A DNA stretch of 64,000 nt from Neoceratodus forsteri (GCA_016271365.2 CM057458.1:203208501-203272500); one strand, 5' to 3'. Shown: positions 11,130-23,194, numbered from the stretch's first letter. Program-made: numbers and translations. Notes: a model not told the origin generated them from the letters alone.

Positions 11130-11252
11130 GGCTGCCACTACATGTTCAGTCACTTCACTACCAGTCTAGTATTGCTTGTAAAGCACTTTGGGATACAATG
11201 TGTATGAAAGCCACTATATAAATGCTGATTCTTCTTATTATTATTATTTCCC
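11130..11252 (+). mobile_element. L2-type 3' end fragment
   Basis: It carries the very conserved L2 3' terminus: TTGTAAAGCACTTTGGGATA...GAAAGCCACTATATAAATG, then an ATT-rich tail (TTATTATTATTATT). Only the terminal ~120 bp is recognisable. It could also be the tail of a SINE that uses L2. Confidence 0.75.
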
Positions 11253-11544
11253 ATGGAAAAAGAATACAAGACAAGCATATATTTGAGTTTTGAGAAAGTA
11301 TGAACTCTAACATTGGACTGAACAAGAACTTTGCTACAAAAAAGTGGTGGCTCTAGGGGGTGGTGAAGGGTGTGGCTGCACCCCCTGACACAAAGTAATG
11401 TACTTGCGTGCTGCTGCTGCATTTCACTTTGTTGAAGAAGTCTGATTGATTGTACAAATGTCTACATTCAAACTATGGATTACATTTGTAGGTTCTGTTA
11501 AAAACATACGAGAAAAGAATAGCAGAAAATATAAAATGTTAAAA

Positions 11545-13008
11545 AGTTGAGGAGGAGGGCAGATGTGATTCCTCTTCACAAAAGTGGGAGCAGGACAGAG
11601 GCAGGAAACTACAGACCAGTTAGTTTGACCTCAGTGGTAGGGAAAATGATGGAATCCCTTCTGAAGGAAAGAACTGTTGAGTACCTAGAGGCCAGTGGGG
11701 CACAGGACCCAAGGCAGCATGGATTCATGATGGAAAGGTCATGTCAGATGAATCTAATAGATTTCTTTGACTGGGTGACCAAAGTAGTAGATCAGGGAGG
11801 GGCTGTGGACATGGCCTACCTAGATTTTAGCAAGGCATTTGATACAGTCCCACACAAAAGATTAACACACAAGATAGCCAGCCTTGGAGTGGGTCCCAAT
11901 GTGGTAGCCTGGATAAAAAATTGGCTAGACAACAGGATGCAAAGGGTAGTAGTAAATGGAGTATACAGTGAAGAAACGAGGGTTACTAGCGCGGGTACCG
12001 CAGGGTTCAGTACTGGGACCGGTCCTTTTTAATGTCTTTATAAGTGACATTGCAGAGGAACTGGAAGGAAAAGTATGTCTCTTTGCAGATGACACAAAGA
12101 TCTGCAACAGGATTGATACACAAGATGGAGTGGAAAGGATGAGAAGGGACTTGGCAAGGTTGGAGGAATGGTCAAATGTATGGCAGCTCAGATTCAATGC
12201 AAAGAAGTGCAAGGTAATGCACATGGGAAACAAAAACCCAGAGCGTACACAATGGGGGGTGAGATACTGACAACAGTAAAAATAGAAAGGGACCTGGGGG
12301 TAATTATATCAGATGACCTAAAGGTGGGCAAGCAATGTGAAAAGGCAGTAAGGAAGGCTGGGGGGATACTGGGATGCATAGGAAGAGGCATCAATAGTAG
12401 AAAACAGGTAGTTGTTATCCCTCTGTACAGACAGTTGGTGAGACCCCATCTGGAGTACTGTGTGCAGTTCTGGAGACCCCATCTCCAAAAGACATAGACA
12501 GAGTGGAGGCTGTCCAGAGGAGGGCAACCAAAATGGTGCAGGGTCTGCGCCAGAAGACATATGAAGAAAGACTAAAGGAGCTTAATATGTATACCCTTGA
12601 GGAAAGAAGGGAGAGAGGGGACATGATAGAAACTTTCAAGTACCTCAAGGGAATTAACAAAGTCCAAGAGGGTAGCATCTTCCAGAAAAAGAGATGTGCA
12701 AGAACAAGGGGGCACAATTTGAAGATTGAGGGGGGACAGCTCAGAGGTAATGTGAGGAAGTATTTTTTCACTGAGAGGGTTCTGGATGCATGGAACTGCC
12801 TCTCTGAGGAGGTCGTGGAGTCAAGAACAGTGGGGGACTTTAAGAATGCATGGGACAGGCATAAGGCAGTCCTAGTGGGGGGTAGGAGGAAGTAAGCTGT
12901 TGGTTAACTAGGATCTGCAGCTTATCTGTTAGGTAGAAAAATGGGCAGACTAGGTGGGCCCAGTGGTCCTTATCTGCTGTCAAATTCTATGTTCTATGTT
13001 TCTATGTT
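11545..13008 (+). mobile_element. CR1-d: 5'-truncated CR1 LINE
   Basis: It starts abruptly inside the reverse transcriptase (RRRADVIPLHKSG) and runs to a complete CR1 3' end (CAGTGGTCCTTATCTGCTGTC, then TTCTATG repeats to 13008). The open frames show relatively little decay, so this is one of the younger CR1 copies here. Confidence 0.93.
11547..12895 (+). pseudogene. CR1-d ORF2 fragment, reverse transcriptase and C-terminal domain
   Basis: Successive frames: 11547-12032 (HKSGS, NYRPVSLTSVVGK, RQHGFM, YLDFSKAFDTVPH), 11956-12270 (VPQGSVLGPVLFN and an intact FADD box at 12082-12093), 12168-12497 (ERDLGVIISDDLK, LVRPHLEYCVQFW) and 12503-12895 (MEAVQRRATKMVQG to HRKRK-like end, stop 12893-12895). 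Three frameshifts, no lost catalytic Asp. Endonuclease is absent through 5' truncation. Confidence 0.93.
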
Positions 13009-13014
13009 AAGTGC

Positions 13015-13478
13015 ATATTAAGCATGCACACCACCACTGTAGCATCTTGGATCCACCATAACCACTAGACCACCAGGTTATTCAAGATTTGTACTGCACT
13101 GTGGTTTGCACACAGAGAAAGTCGGTTGGATTAAAACACAATTTCAGCATGTTAAAATAAACAAAATGAACAGAACCATAGCCTAACATGTGTATTATAC
13201 AAAATAATGCACCTGGTTTTGACCTTTTGAGTGAAACAATTCTAAACAAAGGGAAAAAATAACTAATTAGCACTATAGAGAGCCATATATCTTTCTGACT
13301 TTGGCTCAAATGATTTCATCACATAACACATTTGATGGCCATTTTAGGAAGCAGGTATGACAGTTTTTTTGAAATTAGAAGGCTGATTTTACAATATTCA
13401 AATGCTCTGAAACCACATTTAGGTAAATTATATATATGTAGATTTAGCCTTAATGAATACAGCAGCCTTTCCTTTAGT
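13015..13478 (-). repeat. Unnamed interspersed repeat T, copy 2 (reverse)
   Basis: Reverse-complement partner of 7483-7935, with the same landmarks in the opposite order, including CTAGACCACCAGG (reverse of CCTGGTGGTCTAG) near 13061-13080. The pair is inverted, about 5 kb apart. Confidence 0.75.
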
Positions 13479-13529
13479 CACCTACAAAGTCACAGTTTTG
13501 AATAGTTTGTTGTCAAAATGTTGTTTAGG

Positions 13530-15118
13530 TATCCTTTAAGGTGGGCAGTCTCGTTGGTACCACTGACCACAGAACTGTATGGTTTAGAGTCAACATGTTG
13601 GCTGAAGAAAGACATTCAAAGATTAAGATCCTAGATTTCCAGAAGGCCAACTTCATGGAGATGGGGGAATAGCTCAAAATTACCCTGGCAGCAGAAGATA
13701 TTGGGGGTGGGGTAGAAGAACAGCAGCTTAGGCTCAAGAGATCCATAGCAGGAGTGACAAGTCAGTGTGTCAGATTGCTTAGGAAAAGCAAAAGAAAGAA
13801 GCAGCCACTGTGGTTCTCTAAGTCAGTAGCCAAGAACGTGCAAGAAAAAAGGAAGGCATTCAGGAAATATAAAGTGACACATAAAGAAGAAGACAGACTG
13901 AAATATCTGGAGAAGCAGAGAGAAGCTGGGAAAGTTGTCAGAGGGAAGGAATAGCACAGGCTACTAAGAAGGGGGACAAGACCTTCTTCAGTTATATTAG
14001 CGAGAGGAAGAAGACCAGAAATGGTATTGTTAGACTAAAGAAGGGAGAGGGTGGGTGGTTGGAGGATGACCTTGAAAAAGCTGAGATACTGAACAAATAT
14101 TTTTGCTCAGTATTTACCAAGGAAGAGGCAGGGGAGGGGCCAAGACTCACGAGGAAAGATGTACAGAGGGGAGAGGTGGACACCAGTTCATTTATGATGG
14201 ATAGAGTCTTGGAGGAACTAGGAAAAATAAAGACAGACGAGGCAATTGGGCCAGACAGGATTCACTCTAGAGTGCTGAAGGAACTCAGGAAAGTCCTAAC
14301 AGGTCCGTTGACAACCCTCTTCAACTAATCACTAGAGATGGGGGAGATACCTGTGGACTGGAGGAGGGCAGAGGTGGTCCCCCTGCACAAGACTGGAAGT
14401 GTGGAGGAGGCAGACAATTACAGACCTGTAAGCCTGACCTCAGTGGTGGGAAAGTTGTTGGAGACCCTGCTTAAGGAGAGGGTAGTGAAGTTCCTGGAGT
14501 CAAGTGGTGCAAAAACCCAAGGCAGCATGGATTCACTGACGGTAGGTCCTGTCAGACTAATCTTATCGATTTCTTTGACTGGGTGACCAGGGTGGTGGAT
14601 CAGGGTGGGGCAGTGGATGTGGCCTACCTGGATTTCAGTAAGGATTTCGACACCATTCCTTATAGAAGGTTGCGTAACAAATTGGGGGATCTGGGTGTGG
14701 CTCTAAAGTGGTAAAATGGGTAGGAAACTGGCTAAAAGGCAGGACCCAGATGGTGGTAGTAAATGACATAAAATCAGAAGAGGGGGAGGTGACTATTGGG
14801 GATCCACAGGGATCAGTGCTGGGTCCAGTTCTAGTCAATGTCTTCAAAAGCGACATTGCAGAAGGACTGGAGGGGAACATATGTAGGTTCGCAGACGACA
14901 CCAAGATCTGTAATAGAGTCAACACACAGGAGGGGCTAGATAAAATGAGAAATGACCTAAGACTACTTGGGGAATGGTCAAGGGTTTGGCAGTTGGGTTT
15001 CAACATTAAGACGTGCAAGATAATGCACCTGGGACACAGAAATCCAAGAAAGAAATACAGGATGGGGGCAGATTATAGCCACCACAAGTCAGGAGAGAGA
15101 CCTGGGGGTTATCATACC
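13530..15118 (+). mobile_element. CR1-e: internal CR1 fragment
   Basis: It begins at the end of the endonuclease (GTTDHRTVWFRVN, the SDH block with Ser to Thr) and ends in the RT C-terminal block (GERPGGYH..., frame-shifted form of ERDLGVII) where CR1-f starts. Both ends are missing. 3' loss suggests that CR1-f inserted here or that the two were joined by deletion; no continuation is found after CR1-f. Confidence 0.88.
13541..15118 (+). pseudogene. CR1-e ORF2 remnant, linker and reverse transcriptase
   Basis: Linker in frame 2 (LLRKSKRKKQPLWFSK, 13754-13954), then frame 1 (EILNKYFCSVFTKEE, EAIGPDRIHSRVLKEL; stop TAA at 14326-14328; HKTGSVEEADNYRPVSLTS from 14338). A shift near 14515 is followed by the AYLDFSKDFDT box (SKAFD changed to SKDFD), another shift, and 14708-15157 with GDPQGSVLGP and an intact FADD (14888-14899). 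At least three shifts and one in-frame stop. Confidence 0.88.
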
Positions 15119-15276
15119 CAACTAGGTTTGCTGGCAAAGGCACCTAGCTTCACCTGAACTTTTTTCTTCTAGGTTTGCTTGTAAGAACAGAGCAAGGAAC
15201 AACATTTTCAGAGCAAGGAAAAAGATAAAGGCTTCTTTTGACTAGGCAGATTTACTGGGTTACTATTTACTTTTGG

Positions 15277-15620
15277 ACTTACAGGAGTTGTTACTGTTTT
15301 TTGCATACATTTTACTGTTTTATTGTTCTATGATTCAAATTGCTGTTGCAAGGTATACTTTCTGCTGCATTGTTTCAGGGTGTGCCTACAGGTTTGTTAC
15401 TGTTTTGTGCTTACAGATTACTGCTGTAATCTTCTCAGATTCAAATTTGTTTTTTGCAAGATATACCTTCTGTTAAAGTGCTCTGCAGGTTGTACTTACA
15501 GGTTTTGTTACTTTTTTACTGCTTTATTTTTCTCTGTAGCAAAGTGTTTTTTGCAGGGTATATCTTCTGTGAAATTGTTGCAGGTGGTGCTGGCAGGTTT
15601 TACAGTTTTATCTATCATTA
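15277..15620 (+). repeat. ~95-110-bp tandem repeats in the CR1-f 5' UTR
   Basis: Imperfect units begin at about 15277, 15385, 15494 and 15590, each opening with a (C)TTACAGG-TTTGTTAC-like phrase followed by a T-rich stretch, a TTTGCA(A)G(G)TATA.CTTCTG phrase and a G-rich end. Three units plus a part. LINE 5' UTRs often carry promoter monomers; a promoter role here is inference. Confidence 0.7.
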
Positions 15621-16005
15621 GGCTAAGCTTTAAGGGCTAATTACAGGAGCACATATGAGATACAGACTGAGGCATAGCGACTGCATTTGTTGTTGGTTGA
15701 TTGTTTCTGCTCTTACCTCCTTGTTTTTTTCAACTGTGTTTCTTCTTTTTCAGCAGGGGAAGGGCCCAACCACCCACGCCCATCCCCAACCACCCCATAC
15801 TACACTCCTTTTATAGAGTAGCACAGTCATGACATTTTCTGTAGCAAAGCAGGAAGGGGAGGATCAGAGGGGTAGCCACACAGTGACCTCACTTACAGGG
15901 GCACAATTACTTTAACTTGTTATTGAAAGTTATACAGAAACAATCAAAACAAACAAAAAATATATATATATAAAAATCAAACTTTTGTTTTAATTTTCCT
16001 TCTAA

Positions 16006-17007
16006 TTGCATGGACCTGGCAACTCAACTGGAATGGATATTATTAACTGCAGGTACTGCGGGACACTTTTCCAAAGGACAGTTATACAGGATTTAGGACA
16101 CTGTCCTACATGCTGGGCCATCAGAGATCTAAGGGCTCAGCTCTGGTCAGTGTGGGCAGAGATTGAGTGTCTCAAATCACATATTCAGGAGGAAATATAT
16201 TACAAGAACCACCCGCCATTTCCTCAACATCCAACTGAAACACCTTGACCGCAAAGGGTAGTTGGTCCAGGAGGTTGGCAGGTGGTTAGGAGGGGCTATT
16301 TGAGTGCCTCATCACTCAGTGCTCACCAGTGTATCACCTCCACAAACCATATAAAAACTGCAAACAGGTATCTGTCTCTATCTCAGAAATCAAACAAAGG
16401 GGCAGAGGACGCTGCAGAGCAGGACACTGTAGCACAGGAGCTAGTGCTACAAAACTTGCCCAAAACAGGGACCAAAACAAAAAAAAGGCAAAAAGGAAAT
16501 CCAAAACACTTCTGATCATTGGAGACTCCATGATTCAGGGAGTTGATATCTAACTCCGGCCAGGGGTAATGGTCAGATGTCACCCAGGTACAGCAGCGTG
16601 GAGAGACACTGACCATATTGCTAAAATTGTGCAGGAAGCAAGAGAAGACATCGACATCCTGGTACAAATGGGGACTAACCATCTCACCAGCCAGTCAGTT
16701 GTGGAGTCCAAGGAACACCTGACCAGGCTGGGAGACAAAATGTCATCCATTTCATCCAGCATCTCCTTCTCTGAGATCCTGCTGGTCTGGGAGAGGGGCA
16801 GATGGATGGAAGGTCAGAGAAGGGGATATAGGGGAGCTAAACATGTGAATCAAGGGCTGGTGCCAAGAAAAAGGACACACATTTGTAGGTAACTGGCAAC
16901 AGTTTGGGGAGTAAAAGTTCTTTAAATTCAATGGACTGCATCTGACTAAGGAGGGAGTCAGTGCATTGGGGAAGAAGTATGATGTCTTTGCAGAGTACTT
17001 AAACTAG
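16006..17007 (+). pseudogene. CR1-f ORF1: zinc motif, coiled coil, SGNH esterase
   Basis: The start ATG (16006) gives MHGPGNSTG, then CRYC...CPTC (zinc-binding Cys pairs) and a heptad-like LRAQLWSVWAEIECLKSH. Frame changes to a basic stretch (KKKAKRKSK) and LLIIGDSMIQG (intact GDS, 16521-16529), a stop at 16551-16553, then QMGTNHLTSQ (GTND changed to GTNH, 16671-16682) and, in another frame, NGLHLTKEG with DGLHL changed to NGLHL; stop TAG at 17005-17007. CR1 ORF1 binds the RNA as a chaperone. Esterase blocks III and V have lost Asp, unlike CR1-c. Confidence 0.88.
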
Positions 17008-17043
17008 CAAATGGGGAGAGGGGTACAGCACCCAATACATTGA

Positions 17044-19960
17044 ATGGGGAGGACACCTTCCTCCTCAGCTAGTGATCAAAATAGAGTTCAGCATGTTTGT
17101 AGTTCATTTGCATCACCAGGTAAGGAAAAAGGTCCAGCTCCCCATACAACATGGAGGGGAAAAGTCAGACCTCACCTCACAACTAATGCACCAAAATCTG
17201 GCCAATGGAAAATCATGTACACAAATGCCCGCAGTTTGGGAAACAAGATGCCAGACCTGGAGGCTACAAAGTCAGAGACTAAACTGGACATAGTAGCCAT
17301 TAGCGAGACATGGTTCACCAGTAACCACATTTGCGAGACTTCAGTACCTGGCTATGTACTGTTCAGAAAAGACCGAGGTGCAAAAAGAGGGCAGGAGTGG
17401 CTCTTTATGTCAATGAAAATATCAAAGCTACAGAAATTCAGAATACACGTAAGGAGCCAGAAGAACTGTGGGTCACCCTAGAAACAGGAAATGGGACAGT
17501 CGTACGAACTGAGTATATCTACAGGCCTCCAGACCAGGGGGAAGACATAGACACATTACTGTTAGAAGATATACAAAACATGACAGCTAAAGGTGAGGTT
17601 CTGATAATGGGAGACTTCAACATGCCAGATACAGATTGGTCAATACCAGCAGGAACATCCGCCAGAACTAGACACATAGTGGATTCCCTGCAGGGAGAGG
17701 GCCTCAAACAATTGATACAACAACCCACAAGAGACAGGGCTATCCTGGATCTAATACTTACTAACAGGGAAAGGATCACAGATGTCCAGGTAAAAGGTCA
17801 CCTGGGGGCCAGTGACCATCATATGGTATGGTTCAATTTGGCCAGAACTAAATTATCCCATTCCAAGGCATAAATATGGGACTTCAGAGGAACTGACTTT
17901 GATAAGATGGCCAGCAGAGTTAAGCTTGCCCTGACAAGAAGAATACAGGTGAGGGGGTACAGGCAAAGAGGGCAAACATTAATGATGCAATACTTGAAGC
18001 AACATCCCATTGCGTTAGAGAGAAAGGCAAGAGCAAAGAAGGAGGAAACCACTTTGGTTCTCAAAAACAGTAGCAGAAAAGGTCAGAGCCAAAAGGTTGG
18101 CCTTCAGGAAATTTAAGGGAACACAGCTGGATGAAGATGGAGAAGCACACCAAACTTCCCTAAGGAAGCAGGGAAAGCAGTAAGGTAGGCAAAGGCCCAA
18201 ACTGAGGAAACACTATCATGAACAGTAAAGAAGGGGACAAGACTTCTTATAGATATATTAGTGAAAGGAGACAGTCCAGAAGGGGTACTGCTAAGATCAA
18301 AGGGGATAAGGGGGCATGTGTGGAGGAGGACCACGGAAAAGTATCTCACCTAAATAGATATTTCTGCTCAGTATTTACTGAGGAGAAGGTAGAGCAGGGA
18401 TCACAGCTCAGCATCATGGACACGGGGGGGGGGAAGGAGCTGTGTACAAGTCCCTTCACAAAAGAAAGGGTCCTACAAGAGCTTGCTAAGCTCAGGATGG
18501 ACAAGGCAATAGGACCTGATAACATACATCCCAGAGTACTAAAGGAGCTAAGGGTGGAACTAGCAGAGCCACTAGCAGAACGGTTTAGTGAGTCTCTGAG
18601 CACTGGAGAGGTCCCAGAATACTGGAGAAGGGCTCACGTGGTCCCAGTCCACAAGAGTGGTAGCAGGTAGGAGGCAAGGAACTATAAACCAGTTAGTGTT
18701 ACCTCAGTAGTGGGCAAAATTATGGAGGCACTCCTTAAGGAAAGGATAGTGCAACACCAGGAGTCCATAGGAGCACAGGATCCAAGATGGCATGGGTTTA
18801 CAACAGGAAGGTCTTGTCAAACTAATCTCATGCATTTCTTTAACTGGGTAACCAGAGTTGTGGACCAAGGGGGTGCAGTTGATGTCACCTACCTTCATGT
18901 CAGCAAAGCTTTCAATACTGTTCCACATAGAAGATTGATTAATAAGCTGGGTAGGCTTAGGGTGGGTCAGAAGTTGGTCAACTGAGTGGCAAACTGGTTG
19001 GCAGGCAGAAAACAGAGAGTTGTGGTAAGTGGTATACAATCAGAAGAGATGCAAGTCACAAGTGGGGTACTTCAGGGATCAGTCTTGGGACCATTCCTCT
19101 TCAATATCTTCATCAGTGACATTGCAGATGAACTGAAGGGTAAGGGTCGCCTGTTTGCAGATAACACCAAGATCTGCAACAGAGTAGATGATCCAGATGG
19201 GGTGGGCAGAGTGAGAAGTGATCTGGAAAAACTGGCAAAATGGTCAGAAGAGTGGCAACTGGGGTTTAACAAAAGAAGTACAAGATCATGTACATAGGAA
19301 GAGAAACCCTGAAGCTACCTACAGGTTGGGAGGAGAGCTACTGGCAATCACAAGGGAAGAAAGAGACTTGGGCGTCATCATCATCACAGATGACCTGAAA
19401 TCATCCAAGCAGACCACTAAATCAGTAGGTAAGACTAGAGGGATGCTGGGGTGTATTAGCAGGGATATCACAAGTCATAAGAGGGAGGTAATAATCTCTC
19501 TTTACAAGACACTGGTTAGGCCCCATCTAGAGTACTGCATGCAGTATTGGAGGCTGCACCTGCACAAGGACATTAACAAAATGGAGGCAGTCCAGAGAAG
19601 GGCAACCAAAATTGTGCAGTGACTGCATCAGAAAACAAATGAGGACAGATTAACGGAGCTCCATATGTATACCCTAGAGCAAAGGAGGGAGAGGGGTGAT
19701 ATGATCGAAACATTCAAACATCCTATGGGCATTAACAAGGTGAAAAGGTCTAACATGTTTCAATATAAGAAAAATAGCAGGGTAAGAGGACACAGCATGA
19801 AATTAGAGGGAGGCCAATTAAGAGGTAATGTGAGGAAGTTCTTTTTCACAGAAAATGATGGAGGTGATGGATGCATGGAACGGCCTACCTCAGGAAATGG
19901 TGGATATGAGTATAGTACAGGGTTTCAAACAGGCATGGGGTAAGCATAAGAGAGCAATAC
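17044..19960 (+). pseudogene. CR1-f ORF2: endonuclease, reverse transcriptase, C-terminal domain
   Basis: Endonuclease: TNARSLGNKMPDLE, VAISETWF, frameshift near 17390, then YIYRPPDQGED, LIMGDFNMPDTDW, DLILTN and GASDHHMVWF, all key blocks present (to 17873). RT frame 2 (18218-19297) has in-frame TAG (18671-18673) and TGA (near 18985): NRYFCSVFTEE, AIGPDNIHPRVLKEL, HKSGS, HGFTTGRSCQTNL, VSKAFNTVPH, LQGSVLGPFLFN and FADN (19154-19165), where the second catalytic Asp is Asn. A shift near 19270 leads to RDLGVIIITDDLK, LVRPHLEYCMQYW and RRERGDMIETFK. The last ~30 residues are frame-shifted. Confidence 0.92.
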
Positions 19961-20096
19961 AGATGAGTATGAATAGAAAGGCCATTGACAGAGTAAAGGC
20001 CTATGGCACATGCATAAGGTAGAAAAAATGAACAGACTGGATGGGCCTTGCAGTCCTTATCTGCCATCAACTTCTATGCTTCTATGTTTCTATGTT

Positions 20097-20599
20097 CAGT
20101 GAAATATAAATGCAACAATCATGATGAAAGCAAGACTATTTAGGAATTATGCAATTCAGGCCAAACTAGACGGACATAAATTAGGTGAGAGTGCACAGAG
20201 GCCACAAAAACCCAAGAGAGGGCTCAGAACAGCATAGTCAGGGCCAAGGCAAGAGCAAGAGGGAGCAAAAAAGGAGTTTGAGCAGATGCTTGAGTGAATG
20301 ATAGGAGAAAGACAGATAAAGTGGTAGGGAGAAGTTGTTCCAGATGGAGGGCAGATGGGAAGAGAAGACAGATTGCCCAGTAGAAGATCTAGAGTTGGAG
20401 ATGCAGTAAGTTCAAGATTTGCTAGAACAAAGTGATTAGGAGGCAGAATGGACAGGATAGAGGAGAGGAAGTGAAGGCGGGAGAGATAAGAACCAATATG
20501 TATAGAGGAAAGATGCACAGTGAGTGAGGCTGTGGAAGGCAAGAAGTAGAATTGAGAGGTTAGAATAAAGGGGAAATGATGGGTAGAAAAGGAGCATTA
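20097..20599. other. Purine-rich interval, unassigned
   Basis: Strongly A/G-biased on the + strand with GAGAGG-type runs. The reverse strand has open frames with no known motif. It may be a degraded antisense LINE 3' region, but I cannot name it. Confidence 0.4.
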
Positions 20600-20699
20600 G
20601 AGGCTATTATTTCCTATTACTGTAGGTACCTGGGCCATATCTGAAAATAGGCCTTTTGATCTAGTGCGCTTTATCTGGTCAACAAAAAAATAAATAAAT
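20600..20699 (+). mobile_element. L2-like 3' tail
   Basis: CTGAAAATAGGCCTTTTGAT, then TAGTGCGCTTTATCTGGTCAACAAAAAAATAAATAAAT-type end. The same end appears reversed in the SINE at 61818-62254 and in diverged form at 22310-22376. Confidence 0.65.
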
Positions 20700-21246
20700 G
20701 TTGATGACCAGAAATATTATGAAACACTGTTTCTGTTAAATAATGGAAATGTTCAAATTACCACTAAGGCAAACAGCCAAAATGCAACAAACTTTTTTCT
20801 TTTCTTAATTTTTTTTATCCTGTTGCTCTTACGTCCCCTGGTCCCTGTGACACATATCCCCAGTTCCATCATTAATCTACTTGCAGACATACCAGTTATC
20901 AGTCTTTTTTCCCAGGACCACACAAGGTGGTTGGTAGTCTGCCTTATTAATCATGTTGTGCCTGCAGGGAGTGCTTGACTGGGATGCAGCATTTCCTTCA
21001 GTGTTCTTCTCCCCAGGGGGTCAGTATGCAATAACATGAATGCACACACAAGCACACCAGCATGCCAGCATGCCAGCATCTGACAACAACCCTGCCCCTT
21101 CTGATGCTCTTTCTCATACAGTCAAGTGGCCTCCACCACATGGCAATCCTGTGGTGATCCCCCTACCCTGAGGGAAGAGAGCTGTCCCTCGGAAGCTCGA
21201 TCAATCTTCCCCTGGCCCTCCCCAATGACCCATGCTCCTTCCTGAA
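20700..21246. other. Interval without recognised gene
   Basis: Nothing assignable. It includes a short GCATGCCAGCATGCCAGCAT triplication near 21058-21078. Confidence 0.4.
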
Positions 21247-21660
21247 TAGGGCTGGGCAAAATTAGCAAATTCCAGTTTTGTGGGATTTTCATGATATTCC
21301 ATGAATTTCAAGAAAGTTTGTGAAATTTTGCAGACTTTTCTGAAATTCTTTACTTGGTCATATCTCAGTCAGTGTTATATCTAGAGATCTGAAAGTTGAC
21401 GTGCATACTATTTAGAAGAGGCCCTTACAGGGTGGCATTTGGATGGGGGATTGGGACATTATAGGGGCACAAAGACTGGCAATTTATTATTCTTGTGAAA
21501 ATTTCTGAAAATATTTCTATGCTAACAATTTAGCCACCTTTGGAGCTAGATATCTGAAAATTTATATTCAGACTTTTTTTGGAAGTCTTACAACACTGCT
21601 ACATAGAGAGGTAGTTGGTTACATTAATTGTAAGTTACAGGAGTTTAAAATTTCACAATT
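21247..21660 (+). mobile_element. hAT-like terminal fragment
   Basis: It starts TAGGGCTGGGCAAAATTAGC followed by repeated ATTCC/TTTCATGA phrases, resembling the terminus of the hAT-like element at 51140 (TAGGGATGTGTGAAAA; right end TAGGGATGGGCGAGAAA). No matching right terminus is found, so the end is approximate. Confidence 0.45.
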
Positions 21661-22149
21661 TAATTATTCATTACATTGTGTAAATATTTTCAAAACACAG
21701 GGCCAGATATTCAAAACTTTGCACCGGGCACAAACCAATTGTGCCATGATTGTGCCACATTTGCACCAGATTGCTATATTCAAAAGGCCAAATAGCGCAA
21801 GCACAATGTGTTAGCACCGACGCTAAAAGATAATGTATGCGCGGTGTAAAGTGAGGGGTGGGGACATGCAAACTGGTGCAACGGCATATTCAAAACTATA
21901 GCACCACTCAACATGTGTTAGCGTGACATGTTGCACTGTGCAAATTACCTCCTATGAAAAGGTAGCCTTCACCCCGGGTAAACCAAGGATGGGGGTGTGT
22001 GGACACAGCAGCAACAGGGAACAAGGCTGCATGCAGCCAGTGAGGAGGCAGTGATGGCAGACGGCCACACTGGGCCACTCCATATGAACAGGCACCCAAA
22101 CTGTGGAATACAATGCCTCAACATTGCTTAGAAGATGACAGCCACGTAA

Positions 22150-22376
22150 ATAATAAAACTGAGCCAAAACTCCACTTGCAGCAACAAACTATTTGTAATT
22201 GTGTGTAATGTGACACTAAGCTGATATTTGTGAATTGTATGTTGTTCATTGTATGTATGTATTGCATACTGTATCATCTCAACTGCACATGTAGTGGCTC
22301 CGAGTCATTCCTGAAAATGGGCCTTGGCCCAGTGTGCTTAAAAAGTCAACAAAGTGATAAATAATAAAAATAACAA
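22150..22376 (+). mobile_element. L2-like 3' end inside the TIR element
   Basis: Ends CCTGAAAATGGGCCTTGGCC, CAGTGTGCTTAAAAAGTCAAC, then ATAAATAATAAAAATAAC, the same type of terminus as 31290-31375 and 20600-20699. The coding part is absent. Confidence 0.6.
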
Positions 22377-23194
22377 ATGAATGGTAGAGACATGCTGCAC
22401 ACAGATGGCACTGCCTATGTCACCATCATCTGGCACCGGTCCAGACTCTGCCAGGCATTACTGGGTCCCACAGCATCCAGCAGACACCATGGCAGTGTGT
22501 CCATACAGCACACACCTCCAGTCCCCCCATTGGGCTACACCAACATAATCCAGCACACACATGTAGCACTGGGGGAATGGAATGTGTAGAGGGGATGGTG
22601 CACAGGTGGGCAGGTTGCACCACATAATAGGTGCTGCCACAAGGCTGGGGCCATCCACACAGTGCACATGTTCTAATGTCAGGACTACCCCAACACAAGT
22701 GTGCCTGTCTGATGGTATGTGTCACCCCTCCCCCCTGTGGCACATAATGCACATCTGCACAGACACCATGGCACACATGGCCAGTCATATGTATGTTACT
22801 GTGAGTATCCTATGCCAGTGGCACAACATATGTAGGTCACAGGACAGCATGACAGTGGTGTCCTTTGTCAGAACACACCTGCCAGCTGGGCCTGTCACTG
22901 TGTGGAGAGCAGCAGTCATTGATGCCTGACACATCGTAGGCATTGCTGAGTCCTTCATAATACTGGCCACTATGCTACTGTAGCAGCTGCTATGCACTGT
23001 AGCAGGAACTAGAGTATGTCCATGGCATGCAGCATCACCACCCATGCCTGTGGTGCTAGTCCCCTGGGGCACAATAGTCTCTGCTGCTGTGTATGAATGT
23101 AGCCTGCAGCTTCTGACATGTTGATGCAGTCTGACATACAGCTGGTGCTGTGAGCAGACCCAGCCTGCAGTTACTGACCTCATATACAGTCATG
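22377..23194. other. Interior of the TIR element, no gene
   Basis: CA-rich sequence with repeated short phrases (GTCTGACATACAGCTGGTGCTGTG and a variant at 25543-25566, on the other side of the nested LINE). No reliable coding signal; open frames on both strands lack motifs. Confidence 0.5.

Larger units (their letters stand above)
15119..20096 (+). mobile_element. CR1-f: near-full-length CR1 LINE
   Basis: About 5 kb with all parts in order: 5' UTR (15119-16005) with ~108-bp tandem repeats, ORF1 (16006-17007), a short inter-ORF segment, ORF2 (17044-19960) and a 3' UTR ending in CTTCTATGCTTCTATGTTTCTATG (20073-20096). Length and layout match a full CR1. Several stops and shifts, plus FADN instead of FADD, show it is inactive. 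Confidence 0.92.
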
